NCBI RefSeq assembly: GCF_022317005.1
Contig: NZ_CP081006.1
Location: 1,674,001 to 1,738,000 of the forward strand
DNA: 64,000 bases
Direction: 5' to 3'
Origin: Mycobacterium sp. IDR2000157661
GTDB lineage: Bacteria > Actinomycetota > Actinomycetes > Mycobacteriales > Mycobacteriaceae
Positions 5,913 through 13,701 of this stretch are shown piece after piece. Position 1 is the first letter of the stretch. Each line of letters opens with the position of its first letter. The notes below the pieces were generated by a model that did not search any database, had not been told where the DNA came from, and saw only the letters and a list, made by a program, of their open reading frames with translations. The translations under genes were made by a program, and so were the position numbers.

Positions 5913-8488
5913 GGAGGCGGCGGCGGCGCACCCGGCAGAAGCGGTGCGCCGGGCGGCGGCGGCGGTCCGGGTGGTAGCGGCGCTCCGACCGGCCCCGGCG
6001 GGAGTCCGGGTGCGGGCGGCACGGGCGCGGGGGTGGGCGGGGGCGGCCCGACGGGCACGGTCGTCGGCGGGCCCCAGGGGATCGTGATGCCGGGCGCCAC
6101 CTCGACGGTCGGCTGGATCACCGTCTCCGACGGCGGTGGCGCCGACGTGGTCGGCGTCGGTTCCGCCGTGGTCGGCGGCGGGGGCGCCTGCGGCACGCCG
6201 GCGTATCCGCCGATCGACTCCGGCTTGGGGAACGACTCGATGTCGGTGCCCTCGAGCGCGCCGTCCATCGTGGCCTTCCAGATGTCGGACGGCAGGCCGG
6301 AGCCGTACACCGGTGAGCCCCACTGGTTCTCCAGCGGCTTGGTGCCCTCGGTGGTGCCCACCCAGACCGCCGTCGACAGCGACGGCGTGAAGCCCACCAT
6401 CCAGGCGTCGCGGTTGGCCCCGGTGTCACCGAGCTGGTTGGTGCCGGTCTTGGCCGCCGACGGCCGGCCACCGGCAAGCGCGTGACCGTTGGAGTAGGCG
6501 GCGATGGGCTGCATCGCGGCGGTCACGTTGTCGGCGACCTTCTTCTCGATCCGCTGCTCGCCCGAATTGTCCTGCTGCGCCGCGTCGAACAGCACCTCGC
6601 CCTCGGCGTTGACCACCTTCTGCACGAAGTGCGGCTTGTGGTACACCCCCGATGCGGCCAGCGTCGCGTACGCCGACGCCATGTCGATGACGCGGGTCTG
6701 GTACTGGCCCAGCACGATCCCGTTGTTCGGCGGTCCGCCCTGCCCGTCTTCTGACAGCGTGTGCTCGACACCGGGGAAGCTCTCGGCGACGCCGGCCTGG
6801 TGCGCGGCGTCGGCCACGTCCTGCGGGCCGTTGTCGAGCTTCAGCATCAGCCGGTAGTAGCTGGTGTTCAGTGACTGTTTGAGCGCCTCGGCGATGTTGC
6901 AGGTGCCGCACCCGCCGCCCTCGACGTTGCCGATCTGGATGCCGTTGACCGTCAGCGGCGAGCTGTCCACCTGCGTGCCCAGCCCCATGCCCTGCTGCAG
7001 CGCCGCGACCAACGCGAAGACCTTGAACGACGACCCCGTCGGAAGGCCGGCCTGGGCGAAGTCGAAGCCGTTGGCGTCGGTTCCCCCGTAGTAGGCCTTC
7101 ACCCCGCCGGTTCGCGGATCGATCGACACGATCGCGGTGCGCATGTCCGGGTCCTGACCCTCGAGGTACTCGGCGGCCGCCTCCTCCGCGGCGCTCTGCG
7201 CCTGTCGGTCGATCGTCGTGGTGATCTGCAGACCCTCGGTATTCAGCGTCTGCTCGTTGATGTCGAACAGCTCGAGCAGCTCCTTCTGCACCTGCCGCTC
7301 GATCAGCCCGTTGGGGCCGGTCGTCTGGTTCTGTGAGCGCGCCAGATCCGGCGGCACCGTCGCGGGGAACACCTGCGCGGCGCGCTCCTGCGGCGACAGC
7401 GCACCGATCTCCACCATGCCGTCGAGCACCCAGTTCCACCGCGCGGCGGCGCCTTCCGGGTTGACGGCCGGATCCAGGGCCGAAGGCCGCTGGATGAGCG
7501 CGGCCAGCAGGGCGCTCTCGGAGACGTTGAGCTGTTCGACCGGCTTGTCGAAGTACGCCTTCGACGCCGCGGCGATGCCGTAGGAGCCACGGCCGAAGTA
7601 GATGATGTTCAGATACGACTGCAGGACCTGGTCTTTGGACCATTCGCCGGACATCTTCGTCGAGATCACCAGCTCCTTGGCCTTCCTGGTGATGCCACCC
7701 AGACCGGAGCGTTCCGAGCCGACGAGCGCGTTCTTGACGTACTGCTGGGTGATCGTCGACCCGCCCTGTAGATCCTCACCGGACAGGTTGTTCATGATCG
7801 CGCGGGCGAACCCGGTCAACGAGAAGCCCGGGTTGGAGTAGAAGTCGCGGTCCTCGGCGGCCATCACCGCGTTGCGGGCCTGCAGCGGAATCTGGTCGAT
7901 GTTGACGTCGATCCGGTTGCCTTCCGGCGGAACGATCTTCGCCAGCTCGCTGCCGTCGCTGGCCAGGATCGTGGACACCTGGTTGGTGCGGATGTCGCCG
8001 GGCTGCGGTACGTCGACGATCAGGTAGGCCATCGCGAACGTGACGACCGGCAGCACGATGAACAGCACGGCCGACGCGAGGGCGCCGCGGCGCACCCACT
8101 TCCAGTTGATCCGTTGGCCGCCGCTGCGCCGCGGACCCTGCGGTCCACCCGGCGGGCCGCCACCACCCGGCGGTCGACGGGGTGGTGCGGGGGGCCTGGG
8201 CGGTGGCGTGCCGTCCAGTGCGGCCTTGACGGCGTCGACGGGATCGCGCAGGTGTGGGGGCCGCGCCTCGCGGACCGGCGGCAGGACCGCGGTATGGCGG
8301 TCCTCGGGCGGCGTCGAGCGGCCGGGCCGCCGCCCGCCCTCGCGCTTCGACGACGACCGGGACGGGTCGGCCGGCGGGCGGTTGCGGGCGGCGCCGTCGG
8401 GCCTCGGGTTCGACGCGCTCACGCCGTCAGCCTCGCGTCCTGAACGGACCTCGTTGGCTGACCGGTCGTGGCGCCCTTCGCTATTCAC
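5909..8488 (-). CDS. ponA1: Bifunctional class A penicillin-binding protein PonA1
   Basis: Polymerises glycan strands and cross-links peptides of peptidoglycan outside the membrane. From the GTG at 8488 the protein has 859 residues: a proline-rich cytoplasmic N-terminus, one transmembrane segment at about 136-160 (VLFIVLPVVTFAMAYLIV), a transglycosylase domain (AAEDRDFYSNPG, GGSTITQQ) and a transpeptidase domain (SSFK, SLNTSY, KTGT). The tail is rich in Pro and Thr and has no PASTA domain, as in PonA1 rather than PonA2. The start VNSEGRH resembles the M. tuberculosis start as I recall it. It overlaps the previous gene's stop by 8 nt. An earlier in-frame GTG at 8503 is possible. Confidence 0.95.
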   Translation of the reverse strand: MNSEGRHDRSANEVRSGREADGVSASNPRPDGAARNRPPADPSRSSSKREGGRRPGRSTPPEDRHTAVLPPVREARPPHLRDPVDAVKAALDGTPPPRPPAPPRRPPGGGGPPGGPQGPRRSGGQRINWKWVRRGALASAVLFIVLPVVTFAMAYLIVDVPQPGDIRTNQVSTILASDGSELAKIVPPEGNRIDVNIDQIPLQARNAVMAAEDRDFYSNPGFSLTGFARAIMNNLSGEDLQGGSTITQQYVKNALVGSERSGLGGITRKAKELVISTKMSGEWSKDQVLQSYLNIIYFGRGSYGIAAASKAYFDKPVEQLNVSESALLAALIQRPSALDPAVNPEGAAARWNWVLDGMVEIGALSPQERAAQVFPATVPPDLARSQNQTTGPNGLIERQVQKELLELFDINEQTLNTEGLQITTTIDRQAQSAAEEAAAEYLEGQDPDMRTAIVSIDPRTGGVKAYYGGTDANGFDFAQAGLPTGSSFKVFALVAALQQGMGLGTQVDSSPLTVNGIQIGNVEGGGCGTCNIAEALKQSLNTSYYRLMLKLDNGPQDVADAAHQAGVAESFPGVEHTLSEDGQGGPPNNGIVLGQYQTRVIDMASAYATLAASGVYHKPHFVQKVVNAEGEVLFDAAQQDNSGEQRIEKKVADNVTAAMQPIAAYSNGHALAGGRPSAAKTGTNQLGDTGANRDAWMVGFTPSLSTAVWVGTTEGTKPLENQWGSPVYGSGLPSDIWKATMDGALEGTDIESFPKPESIGGYAGVPQAPPPPTTAEPTPTTSAPPPSETVIQPTVEVAPGITIPWGPPTTVPVGPPPPTPAPVPPAPGLPPGPVGAPLPPGPPPPPGAPLLPGAPPPPP

Positions 8489-8924
8489 TCGCCGTGCGCG
8501 CACGATCGCGCGCGGGCCGGGTGCTCTTCGGTCTGCGCGTTCCCCGAGACCCGCCAGGGGGTGGGACCGCGCCGAGCACGTACGACTTGACCAGATGATT
8601 CCAGCTGCAGGTGCGACATACCTCCACCACGTGTACCGAGAACTCGTCGTATCGGGTCGCCAGCAGGACCAACTCCTCGGCGGTGCGCGCCGATCCCGAC
8701 ACCGGGCCCAGGTGATCGCCGAATACCCACGACACCAGGGTGAGCTGTTCCTTGCGGCAGATCGGGCACGTCACCGAACTGGGCTTGCCGTGGAACTTCG
8801 CAGCGCGCAGAAGGTAGGGGTTGGCGTCGCAAACATCCGAGACGCCTGTGCGCCCCGAGTACACCTCCGCCAGCAGCGACCGTCGCCGAAGCGCATAGTC
8901 CACCACCTGTCGCTGCAATCGCAC
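8481..8924 (-). CDS. DUF5318 zinc-ribbon-like protein (Rv0049 family)
   Basis: A 147-residue protein of unknown function, conserved next to ponA1 in mycobacteria. It begins VRLQRQVVDYALRRRSLL and contains two CxxC pairs (TCPICRKEQ and CRTCSWNH) that probably form a zinc ribbon. No signal peptide or membrane segment is seen. The GTG start at 8924 is supported by a -10 element seven bases upstream and no ribosome-binding site, suggesting a leaderless transcript. It heads the Rv0049-ponA1-GT87 operon and diverges from the thioesterase gene. Confidence 0.88.
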   Translation of the reverse strand: MRLQRQVVDYALRRRSLLAEVYSGRTGVSDVCDANPYLLRAAKFHGKPSSVTCPICRKEQLTLVSWVFGDHLGPVSGSARTAEELVLLATRYDEFSVHVVEVCRTCSWNHLVKSYVLGAVPPPGGSRGTRRPKSTRPARDRARTASE

Positions 8925-8931
8925 GGAGACC

Positions 8932-8937
8932 AGAGTA
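8932..8937 (-). promoter_or_regulatory. -10 element deciding the DUF5318 gene start (leaderless)
   Basis: TACTCT on the minus strand lies 7 nt before the GTG at 8924, so transcription would start at or next to the start codon. Confidence 0.5.
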
Positions 8938-8986
8938 CGTCGGCGATCAGACCGACGAGGCGCGACGGCTCGGCTTGGTGCATCCC

Positions 8987-8992
8987 TATGGT
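8987..8992 (+). promoter_or_regulatory. Candidate -10 element of the thioesterase gene
   Basis: TATGGT fits TANNNT and predicts a start near 9000, giving a leader of about 45 nt with an AGGAG ribosome site before the ATG at 9046. Confidence 0.35.
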
Positions 8993-9045
8993 GTTTGACT
9001 TGGACGTTCGTCGATTCCACCGGCGGGCGAGAGTCAGGAGAACAC

Positions 9046-9891
9046 ATGCTGGACGGACGCGACTTCGCCCTCGATGGCGGCCCGACCGGTGAGGCGACCA
9101 GCCGGTACACCCGTGATCTGCCCGAGCACTGGTGCTTCGACGGGCGGGCGTTCGGCGGCTACACCTCGGCGCTGGCGCTGGCCGCGATGTTCGCGCACAC
9201 CGGCCGCGACGCCGCGGCGTCGCTGTCGGTCACCTTCGTCGAGAGCGGCCTACCCGGTCCGCTGGAGGTGCAGGTCCGCACCATCCGCAGCGGTCGCACC
9301 GCGGCGGCGGTCGAGGCGACGGTCGGCCAGCACGGTCGCACGATCCTGATCGCGAGCAGTTGGCTGGCCGACGGCTGGTCGGGCCCGCCGTCGGTGGACG
9401 CGCCGGTGCCCTTCGACCGCTACGGGACGCCACTGTCTGACCCGGCGTCGGGGACGTCGTTGGAGTGGATCGGCGAAACGTACCCGTCGCTGCGCTTCGC
9501 TCGCCGCCGCGGTGTCGACTACCCGCGCGGCCTGGCCGAGTTCGCCGACCGTCGCCCCCAGGTGGCGCTGTGGGTCAGCATCGATAACGGGGCCGGCGGG
9601 ACCGATGCGGCCGATCCGTTGGAGCATCCGCAGATCGCCGACGTCCTACACGCCGACGCGCATCTGTTCGACGCGCCCGGCAAGGTGTCCGGATTCGTGG
9701 ACGCCTGGCTGCTGAGCCTGGATCTCAACCTCGTCTGGCAGCCCGGCGCGCACCTGCGGCCGTCGACCCAGTGGCGGCTGCTCGAAGCCGGCGGATCGGT
9801 CGGCAACGGAGGCGTCACGGCCTACGGCTCTCTGCGGGGGCTCGACGGCGCCCTCGCCGCGGTGCTGACCTCGCAGGGCCTCATCCGCTGA
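9046..9891 (+). CDS. TesB-like acyl-CoA thioesterase
   Basis: A 281-residue protein with the double hot-dog layout of the TesB-like (4HBT_3) family. The first hot-dog contains HWCFDGRAFGGYTSALALAAM, where tryptophan and GG-type motifs line the substrate tunnel. The second begins near PQVALWVSID and includes SGFVDAWLLSLDLNLVWQPG. These enzymes hydrolyse acyl-CoAs to free acids; the chain preference cannot be read. The ATG at 9046 has AGGAG six bases upstream, so I prefer it to an upstream in-frame codon at 8995. As I recall, the gene is absent from this locus in M. tuberculosis. Confidence 0.82.
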   Translation: MLDGRDFALDGGPTGEATSRYTRDLPEHWCFDGRAFGGYTSALALAAMFAHTGRDAAASLSVTFVESGLPGPLEVQVRTIRSGRTAAAVEATVGQHGRTILIASSWLADGWSGPPSVDAPVPFDRYGTPLSDPASGTSLEWIGETYPSLRFARRRGVDYPRGLAEFADRRPQVALWVSIDNGAGGTDAADPLEHPQIADVLHADAHLFDAPGKVSGFVDAWLLSLDLNLVWQPGAHLRPSTQWRLLEAGGSVGNGGVTAYGSLRGLDGALAAVLTSQGLIR

Positions 9892-9909
9892 CCGACGGCC
9901 GCCGGACCT

Positions 9910-9915
9910 TACGAT
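9910..9915 (+). promoter_or_regulatory. -10 element deciding the DUF1707 gene start (leaderless)
   Basis: TACGAT precedes the GTG at 9923 by 7 nt, and there is no ribosome-binding site. The ATG at 9914 overlaps this element and is therefore unlikely to be the start. Confidence 0.5.
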
Positions 9916-9922
9916 GATCGTC

Positions 9923-10789
9923 GTGGCAGCGAGCTGGTCCGGGCGGCAGAGCCCGGGAACGCGGGCGAAGGACTCCGACCGCAACGACACGTGCCAGATC
10001 CTCGACAGCGCGCTGAGCGAGGGGCAGCTGTCGATGGCCGAGCACGGTGAGCGGGTCAAGGCGGCCACCACGGCGACCACGCTGGGTGAACTGCAGGCGC
10101 TCGTGTCGGATCTGCAGACCGAGCACGCGCCGGTACAGCTTCGGCAGCTGAAGAAGCCGCGGCCGGTCGCGGGCTCGGGTGCGGGCTGGGGGTTGCGGCT
10201 CGCGGTGGCCGGCGTGCTCGTGGTGCTCGGCATCGCGATCGGCTGGGGCCTCTACGGCAACACCTCGTCGCCGCTGAACTTCACGTCGGACCCCGGCGCC
10301 AAGACCGACGGCATCACGCCGGTGGTGCTGACCCCGCCGCGGGAACTGCACTCGCTGGGCGGCCTGACCGGGCTGATGAAGCAGATGAGGCAGCGCTTCG
10401 GCGACACCATGGGCTATCGGCTGACCGTGTATCCGGACTACGCCTCGCTGACCCGACCCGATCCGGGCGAGGAGCGTCGCGAGCTCAACTACACCTACCG
10501 CGGCGGCTGGGGCGACCCGAGCACCAGCTCCCGGTCCAGCGACGCGACCGAGGTCGATCTGAGCAAGTTCGACGCCAAGGCCGTGGTCGGCGTGCTGCGT
10601 GGGGCGCCCGAGACGCTGGGCATCAAACCGGCTGACGTCGACAGCACCTACCTGAGCATCGACGCGAGCGGCGACCCGACAACACCCGGCGCGTTGTCGC
10701 TGTCGGTATATGTGTCCAGCGACTACGGCGGCGGGTACATCGCACTGGGCGGCGACGGCACGGTCAAGCAGATCAACTACCCCTCCTGA
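9923..10789 (+). CDS. DUF1707-domain membrane protein (Rv0048c family)
   Basis: A 288-residue single-pass membrane protein of unknown function. Residues 15-65 form a DUF1707/SHOCT-like helical domain (AKDSDRNDTCQILDSALSEGQLS… through ELQALVSDL). A transmembrane helix follows at about 90-112 (LRLAVAGVLVVLGIAIGW), then an extracytoplasmic domain of about 170 residues. The start is set by the leaderless-type promoter. The PadR gene follows on the same strand after a 126-nt gap. Confidence 0.82.
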   Translation: MAASWSGRQSPGTRAKDSDRNDTCQILDSALSEGQLSMAEHGERVKAATTATTLGELQALVSDLQTEHAPVQLRQLKKPRPVAGSGAGWGLRLAVAGVLVVLGIAIGWGLYGNTSSPLNFTSDPGAKTDGITPVVLTPPRELHSLGGLTGLMKQMRQRFGDTMGYRLTVYPDYASLTRPDPGEERRELNYTYRGGWGDPSTSSRSSDATEVDLSKFDAKAVVGVLRGAPETLGIKPADVDSTYLSIDASGDPTTPGALSLSVYVSSDYGGGYIALGGDGTVKQINYPS

Positions 10790-10837
10790 AGGTGTGACGC
10801 AGTTCGCTCCGGGGTAACCCTTTGTTCGCATCGAATA

Positions 10838-10850
10838 TATCGGCGCGATA
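10838..10850. promoter_or_regulatory. Palindrome in the PadR promoter region
   Basis: TATCG-gcg-CGATA is a short palindrome that overlaps a possible -10 element (GATACT, 10847-10852). PadR proteins commonly bind palindromes in their own promoters, so this is an autoregulation candidate. Confidence 0.35.
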
Positions 10851-10915
10851 CTATGGTGCGAGGTGTCGGACCGCCGTAACGGACTTGCGGAAATCTTTGG
10901 GAGGAGGTGCCCGTG

Positions 10916-11461
10916 ATGCTGGAACTGGCCATCCTGGGGCTCCTCCAGGAGTCGCCGATGCACGGCTACGAACTCCGTAAGCGGTTGACCGGACTGCTGG
11001 GCGCCTTCCGTGCGTTCTCCTACGGCTCGCTCTACCCGGCGCTGCGGCGGATGCAGACCGACGGCTTGATCGTCGAGGACGCCGCGCCCGACGGCATCCC
11101 CAAGATGCGCCGCGCAAGGCGTGTCTACCGGCTCAGCGAAGCGGGCAAGCAGCGCTTCGCCGAATTGGTGGCCGACACCGGCCCACAGAACTTCTCCGAC
11201 GACGGATTCGGAGTGCACTTGGCCTTCTTCAACCGCACCCCGGCCGAGGCCCGGATGCGGATCCTGGAGGGCCGCCGTCGTCAGGTGGAGGAACGCCGTG
11301 AGGGCCTGCGCGAAGCAGTGGCGCGGGCCAGCAGCTCAATCGACCGGTACACCCGCCAGCTACATCAGCTCGGGTTGGAGTCCAGCGAGCGCGAAGTGAA
11401 ATGGCTCAACGAGTTGATAGCGGCGGAACGCTTGGCGCAGGGACGGGCCGAGCAGCCGTAG
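10916..11461 (+). CDS. PadR-family transcriptional regulator
   Basis: A 181-residue repressor of the PadR family (Rv0047c-like). The N-terminal winged helix includes SPMHGYELRKRLTG and the recognition region FSYGSLYPALRRMQTDGLI. The C-terminal half has long charged helices typical of PadR dimerisation (EARMRILEGRRRQVEERREGL…). The ATG at 10916 lies 8 nt after GGGAGGAGG; in-frame GTGs at 10907 and 10913 are too close to that site. ino1 follows after 42 nt, as in other mycobacteria, so the regulator may influence inositol synthesis; the ligand is unknown. Confidence 0.92.
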   Translation: MLELAILGLLQESPMHGYELRKRLTGLLGAFRAFSYGSLYPALRRMQTDGLIVEDAAPDGIPKMRRARRVYRLSEAGKQRFAELVADTGPQNFSDDGFGVHLAFFNRTPAEARMRILEGRRRQVEERREGLREAVARASSSIDRYTRQLHQLGLESSEREVKWLNELIAAERLAQGRAEQP

Positions 11462-11503
11462 GCATGACCGAATCGAAGTACGACAGGGAAGGAAAGAGCC
11501 GTC

Positions 11504-12580
11504 ATGGCATCTAATGCGGAGGTACGGGTCGCGATTGTCGGTGTGGGCAACTGCGCGTCCTCACTTGTTCAGGGTGTGCAGTACTACCAGGACGCCGACG
11601 AGTCGGCCAACGTTCCTGGGCTGATGCACGTGCGGCTGGGCCCCTACCACGTTCGGGACGTGAAGTTCGTCGCCGCGTTCGATGTGGACGCCAAGAAGGT
11701 CGGCTTCGACCTGTCCGAGGCGATCTTCGCGTCGGAGAACAACACCATCAAGATCGCCGACGTGCCGCCGACCAACGTCACGGTGCAGCGCGGCCCGACG
11801 CTCGACGGCATCGGCAAGTACTACGCCGACACCATCGAGGTCTCCGACTCCGACCCCGTCGACGTCGTCAAGGCGCTCAGGGACGCCGAGGTCGACGTGC
11901 TGGTGTCCTACCTGCCGGTGGGAAGCGAGGAAGCCGACAAGTTCTACGCCCAGTGCGCGATCGACGCCGGCGTGGCGTTCGTCAACGCGCTTCCGGTGTT
12001 CATCGCTTCGGACCCCGTGTGGGCGAAGAAGTTCGAAGACGCGGGCGTTCCGATCGTCGGCGACGACATCAAGAGCCAGGTCGGCGCGACCATCACCCAC
12101 CGCGTGATGGCCAAGCTGTTCGAGGACCGCGGCGTGCAACTCGACCGCACCATGCAGCTCAATGTCGGCGGCAACATGGACTTCCTCAACATGCTTGAGC
12201 GGGAGCGGTTGGAGTCGAAGAAGATCTCCAAGACCCAGGCCGTGACGAGCAACCTGCAGCGCGAGTTCAAGACCAAGGACGTGCACATCGGCCCGTCCGA
12301 CCACGTCGGCTGGCTCGACGACCGCAAGTGGGCCTACGTGCGGCTCGAGGGCCGTGCGTTCGGCGATGTGCCGCTGAACCTCGAGTACAAGCTCGAGGTG
12401 TGGGACTCGCCGAACTCGGCGGGCGTCATCATCGACGCGGTGCGCGCGGCGAAGATCGCCAAAGACCGCGGCATCGGCGGCCCAGTCGTCGCCGCGTCGG
12501 CCTACCTGATGAAGAGCCCGCCGCAGCAGCTGGCCGACGACGTCGCGCGGGCCCAGCTCGAGGACTTCATCGAGGGCTGA
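11504..12580 (+). CDS. ino1: Inositol-1-phosphate synthase
   Basis: NAD-dependent enzyme that converts glucose 6-phosphate to myo-inositol phosphate, the precursor of phosphatidylinositol, mannosylated lipids and mycothiol. The 358-residue protein starts with a Rossmann motif ([22 protein letters not shown]). It carries the family signatures [25 protein letters not shown] and [12 protein letters not shown]. The length is near the usual actinobacterial value. AAGGAAAG lies upstream of the ATG. It follows the PadR gene closely and precedes an esterase gene by 29 nt. Confidence 0.97.
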   Translation: MASNAEVRVAIVGVGNCASSLVQGVQYYQDADESANVPGLMHVRLGPYHVRDVKFVAAFDVDAKKVGFDLSEAIFASENNTIKIADVPPTNVTVQRGPTLDGIGKYYADTIEVSDSDPVDVVKALRDAEVDVLVSYLPVGSEEADKFYAQCAIDAGVAFVNALPVFIASDPVWAKKFEDAGVPIVGDDIKSQVGATITHRVMAKLFEDRGVQLDRTMQLNVGGNMDFLNMLERERLESKKISKTQAVTSNLQREFKTKDVHIGPSDHVGWLDDRKWAYVRLEGRAFGDVPLNLEYKLEVWDSPNSAGVIIDAVRAAKIAKDRGIGGPVVAASAYLMKSPPQQLADDVARAQLEDFIEG

Positions 12581-12609
12581 ACCTCACGTTGCTTTTGTAG
12601 GGTTCGCTG

Positions 12610-13509
12610 ATGAGCGAAATCTCGGCGGACGACGAACTGGCCACCCTGTCGGAGTTCATCTTCCTCGAGGAGAACGCGCGACAGGCCGGTGTGTCGGCGG
12701 TGCCGAACGTGCAGCGCATCGACTCCGGGCCGATCAGCGCACTGAAGTTCGGTGACGGTGCGCCGCGCGTCGTGTTCCTGCACGGCGGCGGGCAGAACGC
12801 ACACACGTGGGACACGGTGATCGTCGGGTTGGGCGAACCGGCGCTGGCGATCGACCTGCCCGGCCACGGCCGCTCGGCCTGGCGCGAGGACGGCGACTAC
12901 GGGCCTAAGCGGGGTGCCGTCGCCGTCGAACCCGTGGTGCGGCAGTTCGCCCCAGACGCCGACCTCGTCGTCGGGATGTCGCTGGGCGGGCTGACCGCGC
13001 TGCGGCTCGCGGTGGCCGCACCGGACCTGGTGCGCCGGTTGGTGCTGGTCGACGTGACGCCGTCGGCGCCCGAGCGGCACACCGAGATGACCGAGGCGCA
13101 GAAGGGCACCGTCGCGCTGGTCGACGGGAACCGCACGTTCCCGTCGTTCGAGGCGATGCTCGAGGTGACGGTCGCCGCGGCACCGCACCGGGACCGGGAG
13201 TCGTTGCGGCGAGGCGTGTTCCACAACGCCAAGCGGCTCGAGGACGGCACCTGGACATGGCGGTACGACACGTTCCGTAAGGGCGAAGGTTTTGACGGCC
13301 TGTGGGAGGACGTACCCCGGCTCACCGTTCCGACGACGCTGGTGCGTGGGGCCAACTCGTTCTTCGTCAACGACGATGACGCGGCCGAGTTCGCCCGCAC
13401 CGCACCGGGTTTCCGCGATGTCCACATGGTCGCGGACTCGGGGCACTCGGTGCAGAGCGATCAGCCACTCAAGTTGACCGAGATCCTGCGCGGGGTGCTC
13501 GCACAGTAG
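12610..13509 (+). CDS. Alpha/beta-hydrolase esterase (Rv0045c family)
   Basis: A 299-residue alpha/beta-hydrolase resembling the esterase Rv0045c. An oxyanion-type HGGGQNAHTWD segment near residue 57 precedes the nucleophile elbow GMSLGG (Ser at about 124). An aspartate in FVNDDDAAEF (about 257) and the histidine of DSGHSVQSDQP (about 279) complete the probable triad. No signal peptide is seen, so it should be cytosolic. The physiological ester is unknown. It lies 29 nt downstream of ino1. Confidence 0.9.
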   Translation: MSEISADDELATLSEFIFLEENARQAGVSAVPNVQRIDSGPISALKFGDGAPRVVFLHGGGQNAHTWDTVIVGLGEPALAIDLPGHGRSAWREDGDYGPKRGAVAVEPVVRQFAPDADLVVGMSLGGLTALRLAVAAPDLVRRLVLVDVTPSAPERHTEMTEAQKGTVALVDGNRTFPSFEAMLEVTVAAAPHRDRESLRRGVFHNAKRLEDGTWTWRYDTFRKGEGFDGLWEDVPRLTVPTTLVRGANSFFVNDDDAAEFARTAPGFRDVHMVADSGHSVQSDQPLKLTEILRGVLAQ

Positions 13510-13583
13510 CGCGAGCGTAATGATGCGGCGGTGTATCCGCGCGCAGAGCGCCATGGCGTTACATTCGCCGGCCGAGCGGCGTC

Positions 13584-13601
13584 GTTATCTTCCTGTTCAC
13601 C
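13584..13601 (+). promoter_or_regulatory. Possible Pho-box direct repeat upstream of phoX
   Basis: GTTATCT at 13584 and GTTCACC at 13595 are repeated exactly 11 bp apart, the spacing and core (GTTCACC) of actinobacterial PhoP/RegX3 boxes. Their position about 100 nt before a phosphatase gene is consistent with phosphate control. The first repeat is a weak match. Confidence 0.4.
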
Positions 13602-13701
13602 CATTCCTTGCCGATTGTCGGCCGGCTTCCCGTAGCTTTCGGGAGTCCGGCCCGACCGACCAGCCCTCGGCCCGGTTCCGTTTCGGAAGGAATGCGACGT
13701 C

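Noticed and set aside
5913..6323. Upstream extension of the GT87 frame
   Set aside because: It lies entirely inside the ponA1 coding region; the GTGA overlap at 5912 gives a better start.
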